DNA from: Holophagales bacterium UBA5704
GTDB lineage: Bacteria > Acidobacteriota > Thermoanaerobaculia > Multivoradales > UBA5704
Reading direction: 5' to 3'
DNA length: 64,000 bases
Assembly: GCA_002420005.1 (NCBI GenBank)
Contig: DIHE01000055.1
Span: 38,026 to 102,025 of the forward strand
The first letter of the stretch is position 1. Each line of letters begins with the position of its first letter. The translations under genes were made by a program, and so were the position numbers. Of this stretch, positions 10,215-42,526 are shown one piece after another. The notes beneath the pieces were generated by a model. The model was not told the DNA's origin, did no database searches, and was given only the letters and a program-made list of their open reading frames with translations.

Positions 10215-11134
10215 TGGCCTCGTCCGGAGCCAAAGCAGGAACCGTCGCGCTGGTCGGCCGGCCGAATGCCGGCAAGTCGACCTTGATGAACCACCTTCTG
10301 GCGGAGAAGCTGGCCATCGTCTCCGACAAGCCGCAGACCACCCGCCACCGCATCGTGGGGATTCTCTCCACCGAGCGGGGGCAGATGGTGTTCTACGACA
10401 CGCCGGGGGTGCACAAGCCGCTGCACCGCCTGAACCGGCAGATGGTGCGCCATGCCATGGACGCGCTGACCGACGCGGACGTGGTGTGCCTGCTGGTGGA
10501 CGTCTCCGCCAAGCCCGGTGCCGGCGACGCCTACATGCTGGAGGTGATCGCCAAGGCACGCGAGCCGCGCATCCTGGTGCTCAACAAGATCGACCGCCTG
10601 CGCGACAAGACGGCGCTCCTTCCGCTCATCGACCGCTATGCGAAGACCGGCCTCTTCGCCGAGATCGTGCCGGTCTCCGCCCGAACCGGCGACGGGGCGG
10701 CGCATCTGCTCGACGTGCTGTGGGGCAAGCTGGCGGAGGGCGAGCCGCTGTTCGATCCGGAGCTGCTGACCATCCACCCGGAGCGCTTCCTGGTGGGGGA
10801 GCGCATCCGCGAGAAGGTCCTGGAGCTGACCAGCGACGAGCTGCCGTTCTCGACGGCGGTGAAGATCGAAGGTTGGGAAGATGAGGCGGATCGCCCGCTG
10901 ACCCGCATCCATGCCACCATCCTGGTCGACCGCCCCGGTCAGAAGAAGATCGTCGTCGGCCACCAGGGCCAGATGATCAAGAACATCGGCACCGCAGCCC
11001 GGATCGATCTGGAGGAGTACCTCGGCCGCAAGGTCTTCCTGGAGCTTTTCGTGCGCGTCGAGGAGGGTTGGCGCGAGGACCGGGCGGTGCTGGCGAGCCT
11101 GGACCGTGACGTCGATCTGGCAGGTCCGGAGTAG
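10214..11134 (+). CDS. era: GTPase Era
   Basis: A 306-residue Era GTPase, acting in 30S ribosome assembly at the 16S rRNA 3' end. G motifs are present in order: GRPNAGKST (G1), TTRHR (G2), DTPGVHKP (G3), NKID (G4) and SART (G5). A C-terminal KH domain follows, with GHQGQMIKNIGTAARIDLE. The ATG at 10214 overlaps the upstream stop; a GTG one codon earlier is also possible. It closes the conserved ribosome-maturation gene run. Confidence 0.96.
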
Positions 11135-11316
11135 CCGCGCAAGCTCAGCCCATTCAAAGCTGTACGGAGCCAGACCCCTCCTGGATGAGTGAGGGCCGCA
11201 GCGCTGTGGAGCCGTTACAGGTCCATGCTGCGGAGTCCTCCTTTCGGGCCGCTGCCTGCACTTGGTGAAGAGAGGGGCGGCGGGGCGCGATCCACTCCGA
11301 CGAAGGTTCGAAGAAC
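11135..11316 (+). promoter_or_regulatory. Leader and presumed promoter region of the NRPS gene
   Basis: A 182-base gap between era and the large synthetase gene holds no convincing ORF. GAAGG about 10 bases before the ATG is a modest ribosome-binding site. No clear -10/-35 pair, operator or terminator was recognised, so where transcription of the 24-kb gene starts is not resolved. Confidence 0.35.
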
Positions 11317-35235
<23,919 letters not shown>

Positions 35236-35255
35236 GGCGGGCGCGGAGGGCCGGG

Positions 35256-35261
35256 TATACT
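35256..35261 (+). promoter_or_regulatory. Possible -10 element (TATACT) of the peptide/MNIO operon
   Basis: TATACT lies in the 36-base gap after the NRPS stop and only 10 bases before the next ATG. The -35 region is GC-rich and unconvincing. If real, the transcript would have almost no leader and the small operon could be expressed separately from the NRPS. Confidence 0.35.
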
Positions 35262-35271
35262 TGGCACCCTC

Positions 35272-35499
35272 ATGCCCGTCCACCTGAGCCCTGAAGACCA
35301 GGCCCTGCTGCGGGCCGTCCTGCGGCGGCGCCAGCCGTCGAGCCTCTGGCTCATCGGCGACATGGACCCGCGGCCTCTGACCCCCGCCCAGCGCGACAGC
35401 ATTCAGTGCGTGCTGGCCGATGAGCTGCGCGAAACCGGCCATGCCTCGGAGCAGGCACCGGCCCTCAAGAAGCTCATCGCCTTCTTCGGCCACCCCTGA
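35272..35499 (+). CDS. Conserved-type small hypothetical protein (75 aa)
   Basis: A 75-residue soluble protein beginning 36 bases after the NRPS stop. It resembles a widespread family of small unknown proteins with a pattern of LTPxQR..L...LADEL.E.G followed by a C-terminal hydrophobic helix. There is no signal peptide, membrane helix or Cys-rich motif, and its single Cys is in SIQCVLAD. It could be the first gene of the peptide/MNIO operon or a leftover between the two clusters. No function is proposed. Confidence 0.65.
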   Translation: MPVHLSPEDQALLRAVLRRRQPSSLWLIGDMDPRPLTPAQRDSIQCVLADELRETGHASEQAPALKKLIAFFGHP

Positions 35500-35575
35500 C
35501 AGAAGGACGAGCTTGCCTTCAGAGTGTCCCGGTGATACGAAGCGCCGACACCTTGACCTCAAAGGAGGTTCGCCA

Positions 35576-35722
35576 ATGGAAATCATGATGCAGGAAGTCC
35601 AGACCACGCCGGAGCAGATCGTGAAGCTTCCCGACCAGGGCGAGTGCCCGACCTGTGCCTCGGGTGCCGACCCGAACATCGGCAACGCGCTGTTCCTCGA
35701 TGCCCTTCGCGACTCCCTCTAG
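35576..35722 (+). CDS. Candidate RiPP precursor peptide 1 (CxxC motif)
   Basis: A 48-residue peptide with a near-perfect ribosome-binding site (AAAGGAGG, 7 bases before the ATG), which decides this start over two nearby ATGs. The first ~22 residues (Gln/Thr/Val-rich, ending LPDQGE) look like a leader. The C-terminal part reads CPTCASGADP followed by ALFLDALRD. It is clearly paralogous to the next peptide: both share TP-x(2)-IV, PD-x-G, CxTCxSGxDP and an ALFxxALxD helix. Two Cys and a downstream MNIO enzyme make it a strong precursor candidate. No family name was recognised, and the modified residues and cleavage site are unknown. Confidence 0.8.
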   Translation: MEIMMQEVQTTPEQIVKLPDQGECPTCASGADPNIGNALFLDALRDSL

Positions 35723-35777
35723 TCTCGAAGAGCCCATTTTGCCGGACGGATCCGTTCCACTTCTAAGGAGACTTGTC

Positions 35778-35921
35778 ATGGAGAAGACGACCCAGGAAGC
35801 TCAGACCCCGCAGCGCATCGTCGACACCCCCGATCCGGGCATGTGCACGACCTGCATCTCGGGCACCGATCCCTACGTCACGACGGCGCTCTTCCAGGAA
35901 GCGCTGCAGGACGCCCGCTAG
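35778..35921 (+). CDS. Candidate RiPP precursor peptide 2 (CxxC motif)
   Basis: A 47-residue paralogue of the preceding peptide, reading CTTCISGTDP then ALFQEALQD. TAAGGAG precedes the ATG by 7 bases. Both genes end in TAG followed by TCTC, which points to tandem duplication. The Cys-x-x-Cys core, the following Gly-Asp/Ala-Asp-Pro and the C-terminal helix are conserved while the leader varies, as in RiPP families with several substrates. It lies directly upstream of a stem-loop and the MNIO gene. Confidence 0.8.
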   Translation: MEKTTQEAQTPQRIVDTPDPGMCTTCISGTDPYVTTALFQEALQDAR

Positions 35922-35930
35922 TCTCATCCC

Positions 35931-35958
35931 GGCGCGCACGCCGTCCGGCGTGCGCGCC
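35931..35958 (+). promoter_or_regulatory. Strong 12-bp hairpin between precursor genes and MNIO gene
   Basis: GGCGCGCACGCC and GGCGTGCGCGCC form a perfect 12-bp stem around the loop GTCC, starting 9 bases after the second peptide stop. No T-run follows. At this site it would stabilise the upstream peptide mRNA or partly block readthrough, giving more precursor than enzyme, as is common in RiPP operons. Confidence 0.75.
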
Positions 35959-35991
35959 TCCACCCATCGACCGGAAAGGCTGCAGCCGCTC

Positions 35992-36903
35992 ATGACCTCT
36001 CTCCAGCCGGCCGACCGCCTGGCGGGCCTGCCTCGTCTGGGAGTCGGGCTCTCGTACCAGGCGCCCCTGCGCGGATTCGTCCTCGAACATCTCGACAGCT
36101 TCGACTTTCTCGAGCTCATCCCGGACATCTTCTGGGCCGACCAGGGCCGTGGCGCACCCGACCGCTACCGTGAGAGCGTGGACGCCGCACCGTTCCTCGC
36201 CCGGGTGGCCGCCTCCAAGCCGCTCATCGCACACAGCGTCGGGCTGTCGATCGGCAGCGGCGATCCGTTCGACGCCGCCCATGTGGAGCAGATCGCGGCC
36301 TGGCAGGAGCGCTACGGCTTCCCCTGGCACAGCGACCACCTGTCGTTCAACCGCCTGGAGCACGTCACCGGACACTTCATGGACACCGGCGTCACCCTCC
36401 CGGTCCCCTTCGACCACGAGGTCCTCGATCTCCTGTGCGAACGGGTGGACCGGGTGCAGGCGCGGATTCCGGTGCCGTTCCTGCTGGAGAACAACGTCTA
36501 TTACTTCGAGATCCCCGAGCAGGACATGACCGAGGCGGAGTTCCTGAACCGCCTGACCGAGCGCACCGGCTGCGGCCTGCTGCTCGATCTCCACAACATC
36601 TACACCAACGCGCGCAACCTGGGTTTCGACCCGTGGTCGATGCTCGCGAGCCTCGACCTGTCGCGGGTGGTGGAGGTGCATCTGGGAGGCGGGATGGAGG
36701 TCGACGGCGTGTGGCTCGACGCCCACTCCGGCCCGTGTCCCGAGGAGGTGTGGGCGATGCTCGAAGAGGTTCTGCCGCGGGCGCCCCGCCTCTGCGGCGT
36801 CGTTTTCGAGATGTTCGGAAACTATTACCCCCAGGTCGGTCCCGAGCCTCTGCTCGCCGAGCTCGGCCGCGCGCGCCGGGTGCTCGAACGGCGGGCGGCC
36901 TGA
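35992..36903 (+). CDS. DUF692 multinuclear non-heme iron oxidase (MNIO, MbnB/TglH-like)
   Basis: A 303-residue TIM-barrel protein of the DUF692 family. Strand-end motifs in order are LGVGLSYQ, FLELIPDIFW, HSVGLSIGSGDP, HSDHLSF, LENNVYYF, LLLDLHNIYTNARN, VVEVHLGGG and VVFEMFGNYYP, supplying the His, Glu, Asn and Asp residues expected to bind two or three irons. Characterised relatives (MbnB, TglH and others) oxidatively rearrange Cys or other residues of a precursor peptide with O2, usually with a dedicated partner. Two Cys peptides sit immediately upstream and a probable partner is encoded 19 bases downstream. The ribosome-binding site is weak (GGAAAGG, 12 bases away). The chemistry on this CxxC substrate is unknown. 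Confidence 0.92.
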   Translation: MTSLQPADRLAGLPRLGVGLSYQAPLRGFVLEHLDSFDFLELIPDIFWADQGRGAPDRYRESVDAAPFLARVAASKPLIAHSVGLSIGSGDPFDAAHVEQIAAWQERYGFPWHSDHLSFNRLEHVTGHFMDTGVTLPVPFDHEVLDLLCERVDRVQARIPVPFLLENNVYYFEIPEQDMTEAEFLNRLTERTGCGLLLDLHNIYTNARNLGFDPWSMLASLDLSRVVEVHLGGGMEVDGVWLDAHSGPCPEEVWAMLEEVLPRAPRLCGVVFEMFGNYYPQVGPEPLLAELGRARRVLERRAA

Positions 36904-36922
36904 CCTTCCACGAAAGGTCCGG

Positions 36923-37708
36923 ATGTCCCTTCAGGCATTCCAACAGGCCCTGACGGACCTGGTGATGTCGCCGGCGCTGCGCGCCCGCGTCGCCGAGGAC
37001 GCTCACGGCCAGCTCGCCGGCTATGACCTCTCCGAACAGGAGCTGCGCCGTCTCGCCGCTCTCGCCGCCGACCCGCGGGTCCGCACGCCGACCTTCCTGC
37101 ACCGCGCCTTCCGGCTGAGCATGCTCGCCAACACCGTGCCGCGCACCTGCAAGGTGCTCGGGCCGGGCGGCATCCGCGAGCTCACCCATGCCTGGTGGGC
37201 CGCAGGGCCGCCGCGGACGATGCAATACCTCAAGGAAGCCCAGCTCTTCGCCGACTTCGCCCGCGGCCGGCTGCGCGACGGCAGTTTCCAGAATGACTTC
37301 CTGGAAGAGGTCCTGGACACCGAGCTGGCGATGCTGGCGCTCGGCCGCTCCGGCCTCACCTGGGAGCCCGGCACCCGGCCGGTGCCGGACGATCTCGCGT
37401 TCCGGGTCCTGCACCTCCATCCCGCCTGCCGGGCCATCGCCTGGCGCCATGAGCCCGATGCCGTGCTGGCCGCCCTCGACGCCGGCCGGCCGCTCGACGG
37501 CCTGCCCTCCGGCGACCACTGCCTCCTGCTGGCCGCGGAAGGTGGTGGCCGGCTCCTTCTCAAGACCTTTCGGGGCGAGCCCGCGCGCGCCCTCCTCGCG
37601 GTGGACGGCGCGCGGCCGGGCGGGGAGATCTGTGCCGCCCACGGCGTGCCGGGGCGGGTGCTCGCGGAGCTGCTGGAGGCGGGCTGGCTGGGCTCGACTG
37701 TGCAATGA
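36923..37708 (+). CDS. Probable MNIO partner protein
   Basis: A 261-residue soluble protein. The N-terminal ~50 residues (ALTDLVMSPALRARVAEDA, then YDLSEQELRRLAAL) resemble small LigA-like helical modules found in RiPP systems. The middle is helical with no recognised catalytic motif. The C-terminal ~70 residues (RGEPARALLAVDGARPGGEI, then VPGRVLAELLEAGWL) look like a winged-helix unit of the kind that holds leader peptides. MNIO enzymes generally need such a partner encoded next door, so position and architecture support the role. Family assignment is not certain; it is not recognisably MbnC or TglI at sequence level by eye. Confidence 0.65.
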   Translation: MSLQAFQQALTDLVMSPALRARVAEDAHGQLAGYDLSEQELRRLAALAADPRVRTPTFLHRAFRLSMLANTVPRTCKVLGPGGIRELTHAWWAAGPPRTMQYLKEAQLFADFARGRLRDGSFQNDFLEEVLDTELAMLALGRSGLTWEPGTRPVPDDLAFRVLHLHPACRAIAWRHEPDAVLAALDAGRPLDGLPSGDHCLLLAAEGGGRLLLKTFRGEPARALLAVDGARPGGEICAAHGVPGRVLAELLEAGWLGSTVQ

Positions 37709-37715
37709 TTCCTCC

Positions 37716-39593
37716 ATGCGACTCGTGCGAATGGCCGTGGCCAGCCTCGACCCGACCGTCGGGGCGGTGCGTTCGAACACCGACTCGATGCTCGCGGTGG
37801 CCCGGGAGATGGCCGCCGCGGGAGTGAACCTGGGCTCTTTCTCCGAACAGTGCATCGGGGGCTATCCCCCCGAGGATCTGGTCCAATGGCGCGCCTTCGT
37901 CGAGGCCCAGCGCGCCGAGCTGGAACGCTTCGCACGGGAGACCGCCGGCCTGCCGACCGTCTTCGTGGCCGGCATCGCGGTGGGGATGGGCGGACAGCTC
38001 TTCAACTGCGCCGCCGTGGTGCACGCGGGCCGCCTCCTCGGCATCGTCCCCAAGGAGAAGCTCCCCACCTACAACGTGTTCTACGAGGCGCGCACGTTCT
38101 CGCGCGGCGGTCCCGGTCTCTCGCTGGACGCCGCGGGGGTGCCGCTGGGCGACTTCCTGTTCTCGTTCGACTTCGGCACCATCGCCGTCGAGGTGTGCGA
38201 AGACGCCTGGTCGCCCGACGGGCCGATGCGGCGCCGCTGCTATTCCGGAGCCGAGGTGGTGGTCAACGTCTCGGCGTCGCCGTTTCGCGTCGGCATCGTG
38301 GGCACCCGCCTGGAGATGCTCGCCACCCGCTCGGCGGACAATCAGACGACGCTGGTCTACGCCAACTCCGTCGGCGGCCAGGACGGCCTGATCTTCGACG
38401 GCGGCGGCTGGATCTTCCAGAACGGCCGCCGGGTTCTGGAGGCGCCGCGGTTCCAGCAGGGCTGGCGGTCGTGCGTCGTGGACCTCGACCGCACCCGCCA
38501 GATGCGCCAGGAGAACTCCACCTGGCGGTCGGATTGCGAGGCGTTCTTCCATCGGGAGAAGGCGGTGCCCGTGATCGCGAGCACGGCACCCACCGGCGAC
38601 CGGACGGACCTGCCCTATCCGATCCCTCCCGGCAAGAGCTTCTTCCTGCCGCCGCCCGGACAGCCGGCGGCGCTCTCGCCCCGGCAGGAGGTGCTGGACG
38701 ATCTCATCGAGGCCCTCGCCCTGGGCATCCGCGACTACTACCGCAAGGCGGGTGCGTTCCGCCGCCTCGGCATCGCCCTTTCGGGGGGGCGCGACTCGAT
38801 GCTCACCCTCCTGCTCGCCTGGAGGGCCGCCGGGCAGCTTCCCGGGACCGCCATCACCGCGTTCTACATGCCCACGCGGTTCTCCGGCGAGGCGACCCGC
38901 GAAGCGGCCGAGGTGCTCTGCCGCGAGCTCGAGGTCGAGCTCCGGGAGGTGTCGATCGAGGCCGCGTTCGACCGCGAGGTGGAGGCGGTGCGCGAGATGC
39001 TCGCGGGGGAGGAGCCGACCGGGATCACGCGCCAGAATGCGCAGGCGCGGCTGCGCGCCGCCCGCATGTGGAACTGGGCGAACACGGCGGGAGCCCTCTT
39101 CCTGCAGACCGGCGACATGAGCGAGAAGGCGGTGGGGTATACGACCATCGGCGGCGACCTCGAAGGGGCGCTGTCGGTGATCGCCAACGTGCCGAAGACG
39201 GTGGTCATCGCCCTCCTCGAACGCTTCCATGAGCGCTTCGGGTTCGACGGCATCGCACGGACCCTCGCCACCGCGCCGGGACCGGAGCTCGCCCCCTCCC
39301 AGACGGCGGAGGAGGAGCTGATGCCGTTCCCGGTCCTCGACGCCTGCCTCGCCCTCTATGCGGGCGACAAGCTCGCCCCGGGCGAGGTGGCGCGGGCGCT
39401 GCAAGCCCTCTTCCCGGAGCAACCGGCGGAGCGCCTCGCCGCCTGGGCCGGGCGCTTCGCCACCTTGTTCAGCCGCTCGATCTACAAATGGGTCCAGTCA
39501 CCCCTGGCGCTCCACGTCGGTTCCCTCGACCTCGACCGCGAGCGCGCCCTGCAGCTCCCCGTCGTCCAGAGGAACGAGTGGGGACAGGCCTAG
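37716..39593 (+). CDS. nadE: Glutamine-dependent NAD+ synthetase
   Basis: A 625-residue two-domain enzyme that makes NAD+ from deamido-NAD+, ATP and glutamine. The N-terminal nitrilase-type amidase carries the Glu (SFSEQCIGGYP), Lys (PKEKLPTYN) and nucleophilic Cys (VEVCEDAW) triad. The C-terminal synthetase domain has the pyrophosphatase loop LSGGRDSML. Further conserved stretches are TGITRQNAQARLRAARMW, LQTGDMSEKAVGYTT and LQLPVVQRNEW. The ATG at 37716 follows the partner gene by 7 bases, so it could be co-transcribed, but its role is general metabolism. Confidence 0.95.
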   Translation: MRLVRMAVASLDPTVGAVRSNTDSMLAVAREMAAAGVNLGSFSEQCIGGYPPEDLVQWRAFVEAQRAELERFARETAGLPTVFVAGIAVGMGGQLFNCAAVVHAGRLLGIVPKEKLPTYNVFYEARTFSRGGPGLSLDAAGVPLGDFLFSFDFGTIAVEVCEDAWSPDGPMRRRCYSGAEVVVNVSASPFRVGIVGTRLEMLATRSADNQTTLVYANSVGGQDGLIFDGGGWIFQNGRRVLEAPRFQQGWRSCVVDLDRTRQMRQENSTWRSDCEAFFHREKAVPVIASTAPTGDRTDLPYPIPPGKSFFLPPPGQPAALSPRQEVLDDLIEALALGIRDYYRKAGAFRRLGIALSGGRDSMLTLLLAWRAAGQLPGTAITAFYMPTRFSGEATREAAEVLCRELEVELREVSIEAAFDREVEAVREMLAGEEPTGITRQNAQARLRAARMWNWANTAGALFLQTGDMSEKAVGYTTIGGDLEGALSVIANVPKTVVIALLERFHERFGFDGIARTLATAPGPELAPSQTAEEELMPFPVLDACLALYAGDKLAPGEVARALQALFPEQPAERLAAWAGRFATLFSRSIYKWVQSPLALHVGSLDLDRERALQLPVVQRNEWGQA

Positions 39594-39606
39594 GAGACCC
39601 GGGGCC

Positions 39607-41673
39607 GTGAGCCGGAAGATCTCCCTCCTGGCCGGGCTGGTGGCGGCCGTCGTCTGCCTTCTCGGCGCCACGGCCTTGGCCGCCGGCCCCCGGGTGAGCG
39701 GCGGGGTCGCGGCGTGGATCGCAGCGCAGATGGTGGCCGGGTTCGCCGCGCTGTTCCTCCTCCTCGCGCGGGTCCGGCTGGACCGCCGGAAGGCCGATGG
39801 CATTGCGAGCGACCTGGCCCGGGCCAACGCGGCGCTGGCTCTCGAGATGCGCCAGAGGGCGAAGGCCGAGGAGGAACAGGGCCGATTCTTCGACCTGTCG
39901 CTCGATCTGCTGAGCATCATCGACGTCGAAGGGCGTTTCCGGCACCTCAGCCCGGCCTGGGAGAAGACGCTCGGCTGGACGGTGGGCGAGATCATGGCCC
40001 GGCACGCGCGCGAGCTCGTCCACCCGGACGACTGGGAGGCGACGGCGCGCGAGGCGCAGCGCCTGCGCCTGGGAGGCGGTGCGCTGGTCGACTTCGAGAA
40101 CCGCTATGCGACGAAGACCGGCGGCTGGAGGTGGCTCTCCTGGCACGCCGCCGCGGTTCCGGAGAAGGGGCTGATCTATGCCGTGGCGCGCGACGTCAGC
40201 GAGCGCAAGCGGGTCGATCAGATGAAGACCGACTTCATCTCCGTGGTGAGCCACGAGCTGCGCACTCCGCTGACCTCCATCCGTGGCTCCCTGGGCCTGC
40301 TCGCCGGCGGCGTCGGCGGCGAGCTGCCGGAGAAGGCCCGCACCCTGGTCGGCATCGCGGCCAAGAACAGCGAGCGGCTGGTGCGGCTGATCAACGACAT
40401 CCTGGACGTCGAGAAGATCGAGTCCGGGCAGATGGGGTTCCGCCTGGTGCCCCAGGACCTTCTGGCGCTCGTCCGGCAGGCGGTCGAGGCGACTCAGCCG
40501 TACGGCCAGCCCTACGGCATCGCGCTCTGCCTGGCGGAATCCGCGCACGCCTACGTGCGGGTGGACGCGGATCGCATCCAGCAGGTGCTGAACAACCTGC
40601 TCTCCAATGCCGTCAAGTTCTCGCCGCGGGGCGAGGTGGTGGAGGTGGGGGTGACGGCGCAGGGCGGCAAGGTCCGGGTGCGGGTCACGGATCGCGGCAA
40701 GGGCATCCCTCCCGAGTTCGAGGCGAGAATCTTCGAGAAATTCGCCCAGGCGGACGCCACCTCGACGCGCCAGAAGGGAGGGACGGGGCTGGGCTTGAGC
40801 ATCTCCAAGGCGATTGTCGAGCGGCAGGGCGGCAGGATCTGGTTCGAGACGGCTCCGGGGCAGGGAACGACGTTCTGGGTCGAGCTGCCGGAGTGGCTGG
40901 CAGAGCCGCCGGGGGAGGAGGATGCCTCCCGTGGCCGCGCCCGCATCCTGGTCTGCGAGGACGACCGGGACGTCGCCCGCCTCCTGGTGCTCCTCCTGCA
41001 ACAGGACGGCTACGAGGTGGACATGGCGCACGACGCGACGGAGGCGAAGCGCCGGGTGGAAGAGCGTTCCTATGCCGCCATGACCCTCGACCTGGGACTG
41101 CCGGACCAGGACGGTCTCACCCTGCTGCGCGATCTGCGGGAAGGCGCGGCAGGCCGGGAGCTGCCCGTGGTGATCGTCTCGGTACAGGCCCGGGAGGGGC
41201 AGTCCGAGCTGAATGGTGGAGCCGTCGGGGTGATGGACTGGCTGGTCAAACCGATCGACCAGGCCCGCCTGCGCGCGGCGGTGCGGCGGGCCGTGCGCGG
41301 TGCGGCGGCCAAACGGCCGCGCATCCTGCACGTGGAGGACGATCCCGATCTTCAGAAGGTGGTGGCGGCGATCGTCGAGCGCCAGGCGGAGGTGAGCCAC
41401 GCCGGAGACCTGGCGGCGGCGCGCGGCCTGCTGGGCCGGCAGCGCTTCGACCTGGTGATCCTCGACCTTGCGCTGCCGGACGGCTCGGGGCTCGAGCTGC
41501 TCCCGGTCGTCGGCGCCCTGTCTCCTCCCACCCCCGTGGTCGTCTTCTCGGCCCAGGAGGTCGATGCGGCGGTCGCCGCCCGGGTGGCCGCGGTCCTGGT
41601 CAAATCGCAGACCTCGAACCGCGAGCTGCTGGAGTCGATCGAGGCGGCGCTGGGCCGGCGCGGGGAGGAGTGA
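39607..41673 (+). CDS. Membrane hybrid histidine kinase with two receiver domains
   Basis: A 688-residue protein with GTG start. Two membrane segments (residues ~5-25 and ~35-57) are followed by a coiled linker and a PAS domain (LDLLSIIDVEGRFRHLSP to ARDVSERKR). HisKA has the phosphoacceptor near residue 216 in VVSHELRTP. The HATPase has N box NNLLSNAVKF, G1 DRGKGI and G2 GGTGLGLSI. Two receivers follow (CEDDRDV, LDLGLPD, LVKPID; then VEDDPDL, LDLALPD, LVKSQ). The double receiver implies a phosphorelay, and the adjacent HPt and receiver proteins are natural partners. Confidence 0.94.
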   Translation: MSRKISLLAGLVAAVVCLLGATALAAGPRVSGGVAAWIAAQMVAGFAALFLLLARVRLDRRKADGIASDLARANAALALEMRQRAKAEEEQGRFFDLSLDLLSIIDVEGRFRHLSPAWEKTLGWTVGEIMARHARELVHPDDWEATAREAQRLRLGGGALVDFENRYATKTGGWRWLSWHAAAVPEKGLIYAVARDVSERKRVDQMKTDFISVVSHELRTPLTSIRGSLGLLAGGVGGELPEKARTLVGIAAKNSERLVRLINDILDVEKIESGQMGFRLVPQDLLALVRQAVEATQPYGQPYGIALCLAESAHAYVRVDADRIQQVLNNLLSNAVKFSPRGEVVEVGVTAQGGKVRVRVTDRGKGIPPEFEARIFEKFAQADATSTRQKGGTGLGLSISKAIVERQGGRIWFETAPGQGTTFWVELPEWLAEPPGEEDASRGRARILVCEDDRDVARLLVLLLQQDGYEVDMAHDATEAKRRVEERSYAAMTLDLGLPDQDGLTLLRDLREGAAGRELPVVIVSVQAREGQSELNGGAVGVMDWLVKPIDQARLRAAVRRAVRGAAAKRPRILHVEDDPDLQKVVAAIVERQAEVSHAGDLAAARGLLGRQRFDLVILDLALPDGSGLELLPVVGALSPPTPVVVFSAQEVDAAVAARVAAVLVKSQTSNRELLESIEAALGRRGEE

Positions 41674-41687
41674 TGCGCCGGCCTGTG

Positions 41688-42050
41688 TCAGCGCACCGGT
41701 TCGGCCGGCCGGCCCGCCCGATGCAGGCTGTCCACGAGAGTCGCCACGGCGGCGTCCTCCGGCGCCGGAGCCGTGCCCTGCACCCAGGGCTTGAGGTGCG
41801 CTTCGAGCACCCGCGCCGCCTCGCTCACCTCCGGGAAACCGAAGGTGGCTCCGGCACCGGCCAGGGAATGGGCCAACCGGTGCAGGTTGCGGCTCGTCGC
41901 CGCATCCCAGCCCGCGCCGCGGGCGCTCTCCCATGCCACGTCGATCTCCCGCAGGCGTTCCGGCAGCCGGGAGGCGAAATAGTCGTAGAGGGACGAGGTG
42001 GAATCGAGGTCGAGACCACCGCCGGGAGATGGATGGCCCGGCTCGCTCAT
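41688..42050 (-). CDS. HPt-domain phosphotransfer protein
   Basis: A 120-residue protein with the histidine phosphotransfer signature LHRLAHSLAGAGATFGF; its second His is the expected phosphorylation site. The long helical remainder fits a four-helix HPt bundle. Its start overlaps the stop of the upstream receiver gene by 4 bases, so the two are translated as a pair. It probably relays phosphate between the hybrid kinase and one of the neighbouring receivers. Confidence 0.88.
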   Translation of the reverse strand: MSEPGHPSPGGGLDLDSTSSLYDYFASRLPERLREIDVAWESARGAGWDAATSRNLHRLAHSLAGAGATFGFPEVSEAARVLEAHLKPWVQGTAPAPEDAAVATLVDSLHRAGRPAEPVR

Positions 42051-42454
42051 CCGGCGCCTCGCTCTTGGATCGCGTCCCAGACCGCCTGCACCTGCCGGGG
42101 CAGCGACATCGGGTCGAAGGGCTTCGCGATCACGTCCTCGGCACCCATGGCGCGGTACCCGGCCACCTCCTGGGCCTGCACCCGCGCCGTCATGAAGACG
42201 ACCGGCAGATCGCGGCCCCTCTCTCTCTGGCGCAGGGCCTCCAGAGTGGCGGGACCGTCCATGCCCGGCATCATCACGTCGAGCAGGACGAGGTCGGGAT
42301 CGAACTCCTCGAGGCGGGCGAGCGCCTCGATCCCGGAGTTGCAGACGAGCACGGTGAACCCACCGATCGCCTCCAGGGCCATCTTGCCGACCATCTGGAT
42401 GTCAGGGTCATCTTCGACGAAGAGGATCCGGTGCAGCCCAGGGTCTTTCATCAT
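42047..42454 (-). CDS. Single-domain response regulator
   Basis: A 135-residue stand-alone receiver: acidic cluster FVEDDPD, phosphoacceptor in LLDVMMPGMDG, Thr in VVFMTAR, Lys in IAKPFDP. No output domain is present. It is the first gene of the minus-strand pair with HPt and diverges from the OmpR-type gene. An ATG one codon downstream is an alternative start. It is likely an intermediate or sink in the phosphorelay. Confidence 0.92.
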   Translation of the reverse strand: MMKDPGLHRILFVEDDPDIQMVGKMALEAIGGFTVLVCNSGIEALARLEEFDPDLVLLDVMMPGMDGPATLEALRQRERGRDLPVVFMTARVQAQEVAGYRAMGAEDVIAKPFDPMSLPRQVQAVWDAIQERGAG

Positions 42455-42526
42455 CGGGCGTCTCGCATTAGTGTATTCCTACCCTGAACAAGGTTAAGAT
42501 CTAGATTACGACGAGCGATCGACCTG
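42455..42526. promoter_or_regulatory. AT-richer divergent promoter region of the phosphorelay genes
   Basis: This 72-base gap is visibly AT-richer than its surroundings. On the minus strand TACACT with CTTAAC about 17 bases upstream could serve the receiver-HPt pair. The plus strand has TTAAGATCTAGATTA ahead of the GTG start. It probably drives both directions. Confidence 0.45.

Noticed and set aside
35576..35921. PqqA or methanobactin precursor identity for the two peptides
   Set aside because: They lack the Glu-x3-Tyr of PqqA and the spaced Cys core of MbnA, and no PQQ or Mbn genes other than a DUF692 protein are nearby.
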